A stretch of DNA of 64,000 nt from Thermoanaerobacterium aotearoense (lineage in GTDB: Bacteria; Bacillota; Thermoanaerobacteria; Thermoanaerobacterales; Thermoanaerobacteraceae): positions 2,467,501 to 2,531,500 of the forward strand of contig NZ_CP047602.1 in assembly GCF_009905255.1 (NCBI RefSeq), given 5' to 3'. The translations under genes were made by a program, and so were the position numbers. This document shows positions 8,512-17,524 of the stretch, in pieces. The notes under the pieces are model-generated. The model did not search any database. It was not told where the DNA came from and saw only the letters and a list, made by a program, of their open reading frames with translations. How positions within the stretch are numbered: the stretch's first letter is position 1; each line of letters opens with the position of its first letter.

Positions 8512-9909
8512 ATGACAATAGACATCGAAAATTTTAAAAGAGTTCATTTTATAGGAATTGGTGGCATAAGCATGAGCGGCCTTGCACATATAATGCTAAA
8601 CTCTGGACACATTGTAACAGGGTCAGACATAAAGGATTCTCATATAATAAAAAAATTAAGAAATGAAGGTGCAATAATTAATATCCCCCATAGCGCTTCA
8701 AATGTGGACGGAGCAGACTTAGTCGTATACACAGCGGCAGTAAAGGAAGACAATCCCGAAATGATAAGATCGCGGCAGCTTAACATACCCACAATAGATA
8801 GAGCGACGCTTTTAGGCGAAATAATGAAAAAATACAAGTACGGAGTCGGAGTCGCTGGAAGTCACGGAAAAACCACCACAACGTCGCTTATATCTGTTTT
8901 GCTAGAAGAAATGAATTACGATCCGACAGTATTAGTTGGCGGAGAAGTTGACATAATCGGCGGAAATGTAAGAGTAGGCAATTCAGAATACTTTATAACA
9001 GAAGCATGTGAGTACACAGACAGTTTTTTAAAGTTTTATCCGTACATTGCAGTCATTTTAAACGTTGATTCAGACCACCTTGATTACTTTAAAAACATCG
9101 ACAACATAAAGCAGTCATTTACACAGTTTGCAAACCTCGTTCCAAATGACGGATTTGTAGTCGCATGTGGCGATGATCCTAATACAATGAGTGTGCTTAA
9201 AGATGTAAACCGCAATATCATCACGTTTGGAATCGACAGCAACTGTACATGGAACGCCAAAAACATAAAATTTGACGAAAAAGGATTTCCTTCATTTGAT
9301 GTGTACTACAATGGTACATTTGTGGAACGTTTTGAGCTGTCCATTGTAGGGAAACACAACATATTAAACGCATTGGCAACACTATCAGTATGTCACCTTT
9401 TAGGCGTGGATATAAAAAAATGTCCGGATGTCATTAAGAAGTTTAAGGGCACCCACAGAAGGTTTGAATTCAAAGGCACAATCGACGGCGCAATCGTAAT
9501 CGACGACTATGCACATCATCCGACAGAAATCAAAGCTACATTGTCTTCCGCATTAAATTACCCTCATAATAGAATAATATGCGTATTTCAACCTCATACA
9601 TATACGAGGACTTATTCGCTTTTGAATGACTTCGCTGCTTCTTTTGACGATGCCGATATTACGATAATAACAGATATATACGCTGCAAGGGAAAAAGACA
9701 CAGGTATCGTACGGGCGGAAGATCTGGTTAATCTCATAAAAAATAGAGGAAATGAGGTATACTACATAAAAGATTTCACCGACATAGTAGATTACCTCAA
9801 AAACACTATAAAAAGTGGCGATCTTGTGATAACAATAGGTGCAGGCGATGTGTACAAGGTAGGAAACATGCTTTTAAGCTTCAACAAAAAAGCAGCAATA
9901 GGCGCATAA
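8512..9909 (+). CDS. murC: UDP-N-acetylmuramate--L-alanine ligase
   Basis: MurC adds L-alanine to UDP-MurNAc in cytoplasmic peptidoglycan synthesis. The protein opens with HFIGIGGISMSGLA (UDP-binding), has the ATP-binding loop GSHGKTTTT (about 117-125), and the mid-domain block DDYAHHPTEI of Mur ligases. The start is the ATG after AGAGGTG, 14 codons inside the longest frame, giving 465 residues, the normal size. It is transcribed alone, divergent from purR. Confidence 0.95.
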   Translation: MTIDIENFKRVHFIGIGGISMSGLAHIMLNSGHIVTGSDIKDSHIIKKLRNEGAIINIPHSASNVDGADLVVYTAAVKEDNPEMIRSRQLNIPTIDRATLLGEIMKKYKYGVGVAGSHGKTTTTSLISVLLEEMNYDPTVLVGGEVDIIGGNVRVGNSEYFITEACEYTDSFLKFYPYIAVILNVDSDHLDYFKNIDNIKQSFTQFANLVPNDGFVVACGDDPNTMSVLKDVNRNIITFGIDSNCTWNAKNIKFDEKGFPSFDVYYNGTFVERFELSIVGKHNILNALATLSVCHLLGVDIKKCPDVIKKFKGTHRRFEFKGTIDGAIVIDDYAHHPTEIKATLSSALNYPHNRIICVFQPHTYTRTYSLLNDFAASFDDADITIITDIYAAREKDTGIVRAEDLVNLIKNRGNEVYYIKDFTDIVDYLKNTIKSGDLVITIGAGDVYKVGNMLLSFNKKAAIGA

Positions 9910-9945
9910 AAAGATAAATAGGCATTTAGCCTATTTATCTTTTTA
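9907..9945. terminator. Bidirectional terminator between murC and the LacI-family gene
   Basis: A 17-base perfect inverted repeat with a 5-base loop, A-rich on the left and T-rich on the right, overlapping the stop codons of both convergent genes. Confidence 0.85.
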
Positions 9946-10948
9946 TACATGACTTTCTTTCGATCAATTTTACCGGTACAATTATGTGATCTGCAACAAA
10001 GTCTTTATTCTTAATGTTTTTAAGCAGCAATTCTGCAGATTTCACGCCTAAATCAAAAGTAGAAATGTCTATCGTTGTAAGGGGCGGATTTGCATAAGCA
10101 GAAAGAGGAATATTGTTAAACCCGATAAGGGATACATCTTGCGGCACCTTCAATCCATAATCTATCGCTGCCCTTATGACACCAAAAGACATTATATCAT
10201 CCGTCACAACAACCGCGGTAGGCTTTTTCTGCTTCAATATCCTCATCATGGCATTGTAACCGCCATCTTCTGAAAATTCATCTTGTGCAACCAATTCTTT
10301 GTCAAACGGAATATTATTCTCCTCTAATGCCAACTTATAACCATCAAGTCTGTCAAGACTCACTACAAACTCCAGTGAACCACTTATAAATGCTATCTCT
10401 CTGTGGCCATGTTTTATAAGGTAATTTGTAGCAAGCCTTGATGCTCCAATATTGTCGTTATCTACCCAGCATACACCTTTCGAATCTAAAGGCTTTCCTA
10501 TTACAGTAAAAGGAAACTTCTCCTCTCTAAGCCAAGGTATTAGCTCATCTGTAGTCCTTGAGCAGAGAAGAACGATGCCATCAACTCTTCTCCCTTTCAC
10601 CATATCTATGACAGCCTGTTTTTCTTCCTCTTCATTGCCTGATGTCGATATAAGCAAATCGTACTTTTCGTTATGAGCAACCACGCTTATGCCTCTCATG
10701 ACTTCAGGAAAGAAAGGGTTGGAAAACGCATCTTCTGCAGATCGAGGCATTATAAGCCCTATAGTGTAGGTCATCTTGCTGGCTAAACTTCTAGCAATAG
10801 CATTAGGGTAATAACCCAGCTCTTCCATCGCCTTAAAAACTCTTTCTTTCGTCTCTTTGCTTATCCTTGGATTATCCGCAATAACCCTTGATACAGTCGA
10901 AGGCGCAACATGTGCTCTTTGTGCAACATCTTTTATAGTTACATTCAT
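9935..10948 (-). CDS. LacI/GalR-family transcription regulator
   Basis: The 337-residue protein has an N-terminal LacI helix-turn-helix (IKDVAQRAHVAPSTVSRV, 4-21), the hinge (YYPNAIARSLAS), and a periplasmic-binding-protein-like effector domain (60-335). The effector sugar cannot be read from context because no sugar genes adjoin it. A 14-bp operator-like palindrome sits between its promoter and start codon, which suggests autorepression. It could be CcpA-like or a dedicated sugar repressor; sequence length and hinge do not decide. Confidence 0.88.
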   Translation of the reverse strand: MNVTIKDVAQRAHVAPSTVSRVIADNPRISKETKERVFKAMEELGYYPNAIARSLASKMTYTIGLIMPRSAEDAFSNPFFPEVMRGISVVAHNEKYDLLISTSGNEEEEKQAVIDMVKGRRVDGIVLLCSRTTDELIPWLREEKFPFTVIGKPLDSKGVCWVDNDNIGASRLATNYLIKHGHREIAFISGSLEFVVSLDRLDGYKLALEENNIPFDKELVAQDEFSEDGGYNAMMRILKQKKPTAVVVTDDIMSFGVIRAAIDYGLKVPQDVSLIGFNNIPLSAYANPPLTTIDISTFDLGVKSAELLLKNIKNKDFVADHIIVPVKLIERKSCIKR

Positions 10949-10964
10949 CTTAACACCACCTTAG

Positions 10965-11016
10965 TGAAACCGATTGCAGTTACTTATATTTTATATCAAT
11001 TTATAATTATTGTCAA
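10965..11016 (-). promoter_or_regulatory. Promoter and LacI-type operator of the regulator gene
   Basis: Minus strand TTGACA (11016-11011), 17-base spacer, TAAAAT (10993-10988), then TGCAATCGGTTTCA (10978-10965) at the expected transcription start. The 14-mer fits the LacI/cre consensus TGWAANCGNTNWCA except at one position. Confidence 0.7.
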
Positions 11017-11028
11017 CTCGCAAAAGCC

Positions 11029-11976
11029 TCAATAGATGAACTTTACAATTCTTCCATAATACTGAGATCCCGAAATTCCCAATAGCTCCAAACCTATCAT
11101 GGCCAAAAAGATCAATCCAGATAATAAAAGAGGCCATTGAAGCAATATCTTTAAATCGTCTTTTAAAGTTGTAGTACTGTGAATAATGTATGGATTTGTA
11201 GTTTTTACGAGTTTTTCAAGAAGCATGTAAAGAATCGTGCCTGCCGCTATAGCGATGAATCCATACACCACCACAGATAAAAACGGAATATTCATTTTTA
11301 CCAATGTTCCTGGCTTAAATCCCGCTGTACTTGAAACTTTATTTGATGCATATTGCAATACCAGAACCATAGTATTGTTTGTAAAATGCCCCAACATCGA
11401 TGCGTAAATTGAATCAGTCCTTTGCACAAGAAACCCTAATAAACACCCTAAAAAGACTACACTTAAAAAATTCTGCACATTAAGATGCAATGCGGCAAAC
11501 ATTATGCCTGATATGACGACAGCCTTTGTAGAGCCTCTCATCTCATAGCTTCTCAAAATAAGCCCTCTCGTAAGTATCTCCTCGCATAAAGCTGCAGTCC
11601 CTGAAATTATCAATATCTGTTTTATCAATCCCACAATATCGCTGGCAGCATTTATAGGCGGTATGGGTATTTTACCGAATTTACTTAGTATGAAATTTGT
11701 CAAGATGCTAAAAAAGCTGGATACAAACATACCGCATATCATTATAGCTATTATTAAAAACACATGATTTAAGTTAAGTTTATTTAGCCTTAATACGTAT
11801 TTTACGTCGTACCTTTTAAAAATCAAAAAAAGTACAACAGGCAGTAGAACGATAACAAACTCTGTAATAACAAGCCCTAAATACAATGATTTTCTCTGAA
11901 CGTATGAACCTACAAAAACAAATAGGATCAGTATAAGCAGATAGATTTTATTAGCATCTTTTTCAGACGGCCTCAT
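11029..11976 (-). CDS. CPBP-family intramembrane metalloprotease
   Basis: Membrane protein of about 315 residues with several hydrophobic segments and the three CPBP (Abi/CAAX) motifs in order: EEILTRG (EExxxR), FAALHL (FxxxH) and HFTNN (HxxxN/B). These residues form the metal site of the family; substrates are unknown. The start was placed at the ATG after AAAAGGAG, 28 codons inside the longest frame, whose first codons are a GTG with no ribosome site. It is a single gene, divergent from hsp20. Confidence 0.85.
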   Translation of the reverse strand: MRPSEKDANKIYLLILILFVFVGSYVQRKSLYLGLVITEFVIVLLPVVLFLIFKRYDVKYVLRLNKLNLNHVFLIIAIMICGMFVSSFFSILTNFILSKFGKIPIPPINAASDIVGLIKQILIISGTAALCEEILTRGLILRSYEMRGSTKAVVISGIMFAALHLNVQNFLSVVFLGCLLGFLVQRTDSIYASMLGHFTNNTMVLVLQYASNKVSSTAGFKPGTLVKMNIPFLSVVVYGFIAIAAGTILYMLLEKLVKTTNPYIIHSTTTLKDDLKILLQWPLLLSGLIFLAMIGLELLGISGSQYYGRIVKFIY

Positions 11977-12096
11977 ACCAAAACTCCTTTTCATTTTGTC
12001 TACAATAGATTTTACCATACATATATTGAAAATGTAAGAATAAAAAACCCTATTTTTCACAAAATATTTTTGTAAAAATTATTGGAGGTGTCATTT

Positions 12097-12507
12097 ATGA
12101 GCTTGATAAAATGGCGCGGCAACGACATGTGGCCAGACTTTAATTTTGATTTTAACTTACCTGCACTATCAAATATATTTGCACGCCCCAGAATAGACAT
12201 TACAGAATCCGAAACTGAAATTACAGCGACAGCCGAATTACCCGGCGTTGACAAAAAAGACATAGAAATAAGCGTTCACGATGATGTACTTGAGATAAAG
12301 GGGCAGACGTCAAAAGAATCCGAAAGAAAAAATCAAAGCTACTATTTAAACGAAAGGTATTATGGTTCATTTGAAAGAAGAATAGGGCTTCCTGCTGAAG
12401 TAGACTCAGAAAGGACGACTGCGAAATTTGAAAACGGCATATTGACCATCATAATGCCAAAATTGCATCCAGATAAGCCAAAAGGCAGAAAAATAGATAT
12501 ACAGTAA
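12097..12507 (+). CDS. Small heat shock protein, Hsp20/alpha-crystallin family
   Basis: An ATP-independent holdase chaperone of 136 residues. The alpha-crystallin domain spans about 30-125 with AELPGVDKKDIEISV at its start and the GILTIIMPK strand near its end; the C-terminal tail is short. GGAGGTG precedes the ATG. No CIRCE element was found; the 40 bases upstream are an AT-rich imperfect palindrome of uncertain meaning. Confidence 0.93.
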   Translation: MSLIKWRGNDMWPDFNFDFNLPALSNIFARPRIDITESETEITATAELPGVDKKDIEISVHDDVLEIKGQTSKESERKNQSYYLNERYYGSFERRIGLPAEVDSERTTAKFENGILTIIMPKLHPDKPKGRKIDIQ

Positions 12508-12514
12508 AAAATAA

Positions 12515-12543
12515 AGCCAGACGCAGGACACCTGTGTTTGGCT
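12515..12543. terminator. Terminator between hsp20 and yhbF
   Basis: A 13-base inverted repeat with three non-Watson-Crick positions and a 3-base loop. On the minus strand it is followed by TTTATTTTTT, so it is strongest for the yhbDEF operon; on the plus strand the T tract is weaker. Confidence 0.75.
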
Positions 12544-13291
12544 ATAATATCATCTTTTTGCTTTCTCTGACAACAGAATCACTGTGTTGATTAAAGTTAT
12601 CCACATATTCTACAAGCTCTATATTGCATCCTTGCCCAATTGTGACATTCTTACCTCTCACAGCTTTCGCCGTCGTATACTCCAGGTATATTTCATCACC
12701 TTCGATGACATCTGTTGTAAGGTCACCTTTACACGCATCATAAATCATCGATTTGATAAGCTTAAGCCTCTTAAATATTGATTCAGAACCTCGTCTTATC
12801 ATGATTTTCTCTCCGCCAATTTCTTTGACAAAATTACTACCATAGATGTAGATTTCTATGTCATCAGCATTCAAAAGACCATTTAATTTCATGACAATGC
12901 TATTTGATGTGAAAATTTCAGAATTACAATTTCCTTCTATTGTAAAATGGCCATTTGCATCTATTTTTTCAGACGAAATATTCCCCTTAATTGTTACATT
13001 TCCGTGCGTTATTAAATTTTTAATAGACGTATCACCATCTACTGTCACGTTGCCTGCAACCTTAAATATATCGGCAGATAGGCTGCCTTTTATAGCTACA
13101 CTCCCTGCAACTACCCCAGAAACAGTTTTTAAGTCTCCATTTATTGTACAGTCTCCGGTAGCTTTGATGTATGCACAATCAACAGAGCTATTAAAAATCC
13201 CATTTCCCACTACCGAAACATTATTAAATAAGCCGCCTGCAGATGTATTATCCCCGACAATCTTTATATTTTGCCTTTTCTCTAAATCCAT
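12542..13291 (-). CDS. yhbF: Bactofilin-family (polymer-forming cytoskeletal) protein, YhbF-like
   Basis: The 249-residue protein is built of short repeating strands (GNVTVDGDTSIKNLITHG, NGHFTIEGNC and similar) characteristic of the right-handed beta-helix of bactofilins, which polymerise into filaments at the membrane. It is the third gene of an operon with a paralogue and a YhbD-like gene, the same order as yhbD-yhbE-yhbF of B. subtilis. The start is the ATG after AAAGGAG, 20 codons inside the longest frame. Assignment to F rather than E follows gene order only. Confidence 0.8.
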   Translation of the reverse strand: MDLEKRQNIKIVGDNTSAGGLFNNVSVVGNGIFNSSVDCAYIKATGDCTINGDLKTVSGVVAGSVAIKGSLSADIFKVAGNVTVDGDTSIKNLITHGNVTIKGNISSEKIDANGHFTIEGNCNSEIFTSNSIVMKLNGLLNADDIEIYIYGSNFVKEIGGEKIMIRRGSESIFKRLKLIKSMIYDACKGDLTTDVIEGDEIYLEYTTAKAVRGKNVTIGQGCNIELVEYVDNFNQHSDSVVRESKKMIL

Positions 13292-13304
13292 AAAAAGCAC
13301 TCCT

Positions 13305-13988
13305 TTAAACCTTTTTAAATTCCTTAACATTTGCATTATCATCTTTTTCAAATTTATCCTTGTATTCTACAATGTCAACATTTGAACCAGGACCAATTTT
13401 AACATTTTTGCCTCTCACAATTTTTGCATTAGTGTACTCTATATAAATATCATCACCTTCGACAGTATCTACGATCAATTTTTGTGGCATAGAAAATGTC
13501 TCAAGGATTTTTTCAAAGAATTTTATATTGTTTGTATTGTCTTTGCAAACATTAATACTTTGGCCGCCGATTTCTCTCACTTTACATTTTACAAATAGTC
13601 TTATATCTATATTTTCCGCATTTAAAAGTCCGTTTATGGTGAATCCTCCTCGTGAGACAAATATCTCTGAATTTACGTCATCATTTACTTTAAGCACACC
13701 ATATATCTGGACTTTTTCAGCATTCACACCATGAGCAACATTCAACGACCCTTCCACAGATAACTCTTTGCACTTAATATCTCCATTTACATTATTGACC
13801 CCACTTACAAGGATGCTTTCTGCTTTTATACTGCCATCTACTTTTGAAACACCACTGCATTTAAAATCTGTGCATTCTACATCGCCTTTTACTCCCATAA
13901 CACCACTTATTATGACATTTCGATACTTGCCACCAGCAGAGTCGCCTACGCCACTGCCAATTAAATCATTTAAGTTTTCACTACTCAT
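13305..13988 (-). CDS. yhbE: Bactofilin-family (polymer-forming cytoskeletal) protein, YhbE-like
   Basis: Paralogue of the next gene, 227 residues, with beta-helix repeats such as SGVSKVDGSIKAESILVSG. Both proteins end with similar blocks (VEGDDIYIEYTNAKIVRGKNV here, VEGDEIYLEYTTAKAVRGKNV there), so they arose by duplication and may co-polymerise. The ATG overlaps the yhbD stop region by eight bases, suggesting translational coupling. Confidence 0.8.
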   Translation of the reverse strand: MSSENLNDLIGSGVGDSAGGKYRNVIISGVMGVKGDVECTDFKCSGVSKVDGSIKAESILVSGVNNVNGDIKCKELSVEGSLNVAHGVNAEKVQIYGVLKVNDDVNSEIFVSRGGFTINGLLNAENIDIRLFVKCKVREIGGQSINVCKDNTNNIKFFEKILETFSMPQKLIVDTVEGDDIYIEYTNAKIVRGKNVKIGPGSNVDIVEYKDKFEKDDNANVKEFKKV

Positions 13989-14628
13989 TAAACTCGCCCC
14001 CATTTACTAATTTTATCTTTAATTCTTCAATAATTCCCGCAACACTTAGCCTTTTAATGATTTTCGCACCTGGTTCGAAATAAACCTCAGACCCACTTGA
14101 TACCAAAAAACATGTAGATACTCCAAACTTTCTCACAAATAATAGATCACAATTCTTCCCATTGAATTTATTGTAATTTTCTTTTAACGTTTCTAAAATA
14201 ATTTTTCCTTCTTCAAGATTTATATCTCCTGCAATTATCATTTCATCAACAATGTAAATATATAGAATTGAATTAAAAGAAAACTCTTTTTCTTCTCCAA
14301 ACGTCTTTATATATAGCTCCAAAGATATAAGCGAAACAATATTGCGTTTTTTTATCTCATCTAAGCTTAATACAATCTCTGAAGGATTTGGCGAAAGCAT
14401 ATTTGCAAGATCATCCAATGATAAGTCTTCTTTCATGCTTAGAATTTTATTTACTCTTTCAAGAATCTTTGCTTTTGGGAAAAATGTCTCTTGGCCTGTA
14501 AATGTAGACTTTCTTATAAACCACTCCTCAGGAATAAGATTTTTTCTTTTCCACCTGTAAAGCTGACCGTATGAAATACCAGTAATCTCAAGCAATTCTT
14601 TTTTCGATATTAAATCATTGTTATCCAC
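13981..14628 (-). CDS. yhbD: YhbD-like protein with MerR-type helix-turn-helix
   Basis: The 215-residue protein opens with a MerR-like DNA-binding segment (SKKELLEITGISYGQLYRW, then KRKNLIPEEWF, residues 8-38) and continues into a domain without a recognised motif, as in B. subtilis YhbD (DUF4004). It heads the bactofilin operon. A 19-bp near-palindrome fills its own promoter spacer, a typical place for MerR-family operators, so autoregulation is likely. Its effector is unknown. Confidence 0.78.
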   Translation of the reverse strand: MDNNDLISKKELLEITGISYGQLYRWKRKNLIPEEWFIRKSTFTGQETFFPKAKILERVNKILSMKEDLSLDDLANMLSPNPSEIVLSLDEIKKRNIVSLISLELYIKTFGEEKEFSFNSILYIYIVDEMIIAGDINLEEGKIILETLKENYNKFNGKNCDLLFVRKFGVSTCFLVSSGSEVYFEPGAKIIKRLSVAGIIEELKIKLVNGGEFNE

Positions 14629-14650
14629 TAATGTTCACCTCCACACTGAT

Positions 14651-14679
14651 AGTATAACATAACACTGTTACGTTGTAAA
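14651..14679 (-). promoter_or_regulatory. yhbDEF promoter with palindrome in the spacer
   Basis: Minus strand TTTACA (14679-14674), 17-base spacer, TATACT (14656-14651). The 19-bp near-palindrome AACGTAACA-G-TGTTATGTT (14674-14656, one mismatch) spans the spacer from -35 to -10. Confidence 0.7.
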
Positions 14680-14772
14680 TAGATTTTATAAAATTTTTAA
14701 ACAAAATGCCGATTGTAGTGTATTTCATAATATTGTATAATCAATCTAAAGAACGACACTTGGAGGCATATC

Positions 14773-15072
14773 ATGAAATTAGATTTAGATGATAGAATAA
14801 TAGATTCAATTAAATTTATAGGTGAAAAATATAATGATATTGATAAAATAGTAATATATGGTTCGAGAGCAAGAGGAGATAATAGAAAGACCAGCGATAT
14901 AGATATTGCCGTATATTGCAAGGATGATTCACATAAAGGCGCAATTTATTGCGATTTAGATGATATAAATACTCTATTGAAACTTGATATAGTCTTTATA
15001 GATGATAATACTGACAAAAAGTTATTAGATAATATTAACCGGGATGGTGTTATTGTATATGAAAAGCAATAA
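14773..15072 (+). CDS. mntA: MntA-like nucleotidyltransferase antitoxin
   Basis: Minimal nucleotidyltransferase of 99 residues with the GSX10DXD active site: Gly30-Ser31, then Asp42 and Asp44 (GSRARGDNRKTSDID). In studied MntA/HepT pairs this enzyme AMPylates a tyrosine of the toxin and neutralises it. The stop codon overlaps the start of the hepT-like gene by 14 bases, so the two are co-translated. GGAGG precedes the ATG by seven bases. Confidence 0.85.
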   Translation: MKLDLDDRIIDSIKFIGEKYNDIDKIVIYGSRARGDNRKTSDIDIAVYCKDDSHKGAIYCDLDDINTLLKLDIVFIDDNTDKKLLDNINRDGVIVYEKQ

Positions 15073-15457
15073 TAAACTTGAAAATTTTATAAAAGCGTTA
15101 GATAGATTAAAAGAAGGCTTGTTGCAATATGACGAGGAAGACGAACTTCAAAGGGATGGAATAATTCAAAGGTATGAATTTACTTTTGAACTTGCTTGGA
15201 AAACTTTAAAAGAAATCTTTGAAGATGAAGGCTTAATTGGATTAAATTCACCAAAAACCGTATTAAGAGAAGCATATTCATCAGGGTTAATTGATGATGA
15301 AAAAATATGGCTTGATATGCTTGTAGACAGAAATGCCACATCACACATATATAGTCAAAGTAATGCAATAGAAATATGTAAAAGAATAAAAGAAATATAT
15401 GTTGACAAGTTGGAAAAATTAAAATATAAAATATTTGAGAGATTAAATCAAATATAA
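15059..15457 (+). CDS. hepT: HepT-like HEPN toxin / nucleotidyltransferase substrate-binding protein
   Basis: The 132-residue all-helical protein belongs to the HI0074-like HEPN group and keeps the RX4HXY motif (Arg91, His96, Tyr98 in RNATSHIY) that in HepT toxins forms the RNase site, with the tyrosine as the AMPylation target. It overlaps the mntA-like gene. The family call is firm; toxicity is inferred from the motif and pairing. Confidence 0.82.
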   Translation: MKSNNKLENFIKALDRLKEGLLQYDEEDELQRDGIIQRYEFTFELAWKTLKEIFEDEGLIGLNSPKTVLREAYSSGLIDDEKIWLDMLVDRNATSHIYSQSNAIEICKRIKEIYVDKLEKLKYKIFERLNQI

Positions 15458-15620
15458 ATATTTTGGATTCTACCGACTTGACAACATTATTAACTTCAAA
15501 CCAGCTTTTTGGAAAACTCCAAAATTCGCATTTTTAGCGAAGTAGGCGGCAAATTAGCAAATTATTATAACATAATGATTATTTTGAACTACTTCAAGTA
15601 TTTTTCTTATTCATATCTTT

Positions 15621-15818
15621 CTAATCTTTGTCTGAAGAGCTATATGGCAACCCGGCTGCCAATCCAATGAACAAGGCTAAGTAAAATGAAGATTTTTTTG
15701 GATAAAAGAAATCTAATATGGCAGCTATAACGACAAATGATGCAAAATATTTTATATCAATATGCGTAAACTCTATCTCCCTTTTGATTTGTAATAATCT
15801 TTTAAATAATTCATCATA
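15621..15818 (-). pseudogene. Remnant of a small membrane protein, probable frameshift
   Basis: Directly after the lipoprotein stop codon, ATGATGAATTATTTAAAA starts a frame that ends after 14 codons. From an AAAAGGGAG run a second frame continues for 50 codons with a plausible membrane segment (YFASFVVIAAILDFF, then FYLALFIGLAAGLPY) and no start codon of its own. One indel in the run would join them into a 65-residue protein. No homologue was recognised. Confidence 0.4.
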
Positions 15819-16337
15819 CTATCCGCTTAATTTAACACTTATGAAAGTTATATTGCTATTTGAGGTTTTATCATATTTAGGGAATAGCGCATAGCCATTG
15901 TAAATATTAATATTTGTTATCATATATCCTTCTTTCAGCTTATTTTCATCCATTGTTTTTAAACCATTATATACAAACTGCATTGAATAATAATCTTTAC
16001 TCGACCTATCCAAAATTATATTTTCATCTTTTCCTTTTGAATTGTGGATATAATTTAAAAACTTATTAATAAATACTTTATCATCAATCATTACTGTAGA
16101 TCTAACCTCAAGCTGGGCAATTTCTTGTAATATTTTTTGTTTTTCATTATAATCCTTTGTTTCTTCATATTTTTTATTTAATTCAATAATTTCCTGTCTA
16201 TGTAAATCTCCAGTTAAATAAATTTTATCTGGAGTTTTGACATAGTTCATACTAATTCCGCTTTTAGAACAGCCAACAAATAAAATAGCCACTACGCAAA
16301 TAATTAAAATTATTCTTTTAGATACATTTGTTTTCAT
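15819..16337 (-). CDS. Putative lipoprotein
   Basis: The 172-residue protein starts with a signal sequence ending in a lipobox (ILFVGCSKSG, cysteine near residue 23), so it is probably lipid-anchored outside the membrane. The rest is lysine-rich with a helical segment (HRQEIIELNKKYEETKDYNE) and no recognised domain. The ATG follows AGGTGG; the longest frame starts 15 codons earlier without a ribosome site. The function is unknown. Confidence 0.6.
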   Translation of the reverse strand: MKTNVSKRIILIICVVAILFVGCSKSGISMNYVKTPDKIYLTGDLHRQEIIELNKKYEETKDYNEKQKILQEIAQLEVRSTVMIDDKVFINKFLNYIHNSKGKDENIILDRSSKDYYSMQFVYNGLKTMDENKLKEGYMITNINIYNGYALFPKYDKTSNSNITFISVKLSG

Positions 16338-16577
16338 ATAATACCACCTAACACTATGAACATTACTTCTCTCAATACACATAACACAATTTTTGTTTTT
16401 TGATTTGTCTAGTTTTCTGGCATCATTATATTTATCGCCATAAGCTATTTATGTGAACGAATTTCATAATTAACTTTCTTATCAAAATATATCAACATAT
16501 TGTCGTTTATTTATAGTTATAACACTATATGTTGTTCAATTGCATTCGATTTTTGAATTATACAATTTCCTCATGTA

Positions 16578-17489
16578 TTAAAAATCATAAAATTTACGCA
16601 ACTCTGACTTTATAAGTTCTTTAATGTCATCATTTATATCTACTAAGGGCAATCTTACTTTACCTCCTAAATTTAGACCTAATATATCCAATGCTGCTTT
16701 GATTGGTGCAGGATTAGGAGCTTTAAACATACTCTTTTGAAGTGTACATATGTCAAATTGAATTTTTCTTGCACCTATTATATCTCCAGCTTTATATTTA
16801 TTTATCATCTCTTTTATTTTTTTATCAACAACATGACCTGTTGCAGCAACTGCACCATTTCCTCCGAGGCATAGATTTATAAATATATTAGTATCTTCAC
16901 CTGTCAAGATAGAAAATTCTTTTTTTAATTCATTCCGACATATCCTTATCATCTCGGAAGTATTTGTAATGTCGTTAAAACAATCTTTTATACCGATTAC
17001 ATTGTCAATATTTGCTACTTTAATAATTGTATCAATACTCATATTAACTGCTGTCCTAGATGGTATATTATAAATCATGATTGGTAAATTTGTATGTTGG
17101 GCTACCGCCTTAAAAAATTGATAAATACCTTCCTGATCTGGTCTAATATAATATGGAACAACTATTAACAGACCATCGGCTCCAATATTTTCAGCATATT
17201 TAGTCAAACTTATTGTTTCATCCAAGTTTGCACCTCCAGCACCAACAAAAATAGGCACTCTTTTATTAGCTCGTTTTACTGCTCTTTCTATAACTAACTC
17301 CTTTTCAAGATGTGATAATGATGTCGATTCCCCAGTTGTTCCAATTGGAATTATTGCATCTGCGCATTGTTCTTCTATCAAGTAATCCACCAATTTATCA
17401 AACTTTTCAAAATCAACTTTACTCAAATCATCAGTAAATGGTGTAATGCATGGAATAACTAAACCTTCCAACTTATGAGTATTATTCAA
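16578..17489 (-). CDS. dapA: Dihydrodipicolinate synthase-family aldolase
   Basis: The 303-residue TIM-barrel protein of the DapA/NanA family has the pyruvate-carboxylate loop GTTGES, the tyrosine motif YNIPSRT and the Schiff-base lysine in IGIKDC. These residues fit 4-hydroxy-tetrahydrodipicolinate synthase, but sialate lyase and 2-keto-3-deoxysugar aldolases share them. The start codon is TTG preceded by AAGGGGTG. The gene stands alone in the accessory region, 35 bases from the end of a defective insertion sequence, so it may be a second copy acquired horizontally. Confidence 0.8.
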   Translation of the reverse strand: MNNTHKLEGLVIPCITPFTDDLSKVDFEKFDKLVDYLIEEQCADAIIPIGTTGESTSLSHLEKELVIERAVKRANKRVPIFVGAGGANLDETISLTKYAENIGADGLLIVVPYYIRPDQEGIYQFFKAVAQHTNLPIMIYNIPSRTAVNMSIDTIIKVANIDNVIGIKDCFNDITNTSEMIRICRNELKKEFSILTGEDTNIFINLCLGGNGAVAATGHVVDKKIKEMINKYKAGDIIGARKIQFDICTLQKSMFKAPNPAPIKAALDILGLNLGGKVRLPLVDINDDIKELIKSELRKFYDF

Positions 17490-17524
17490 TTACTACACAC
17501 CCCTTTTTAAATTTTATTTTAATA

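Noticed and set aside
12061-12096. CIRCE heat-shock operator before hsp20
   Set aside because: The palindrome there (TTTTTCACAAAA with TTTTTGTAAAAA) does not match TTAGCACTC-N9-GAGTGCTAA.
12858-13385. Open frame of 175 codons on the plus strand across yhbF and yhbE
   Set aside because: Antisense to two bactofilin genes; the length follows from their low-complexity repeats, and it has no ribosome site.
16578-17489. dapA-like gene as part of a sialic acid locus
   Set aside because: No sialic acid transporter, kinase or epimerase gene lies nearby, and the residues seen do not separate NanA from DapA.
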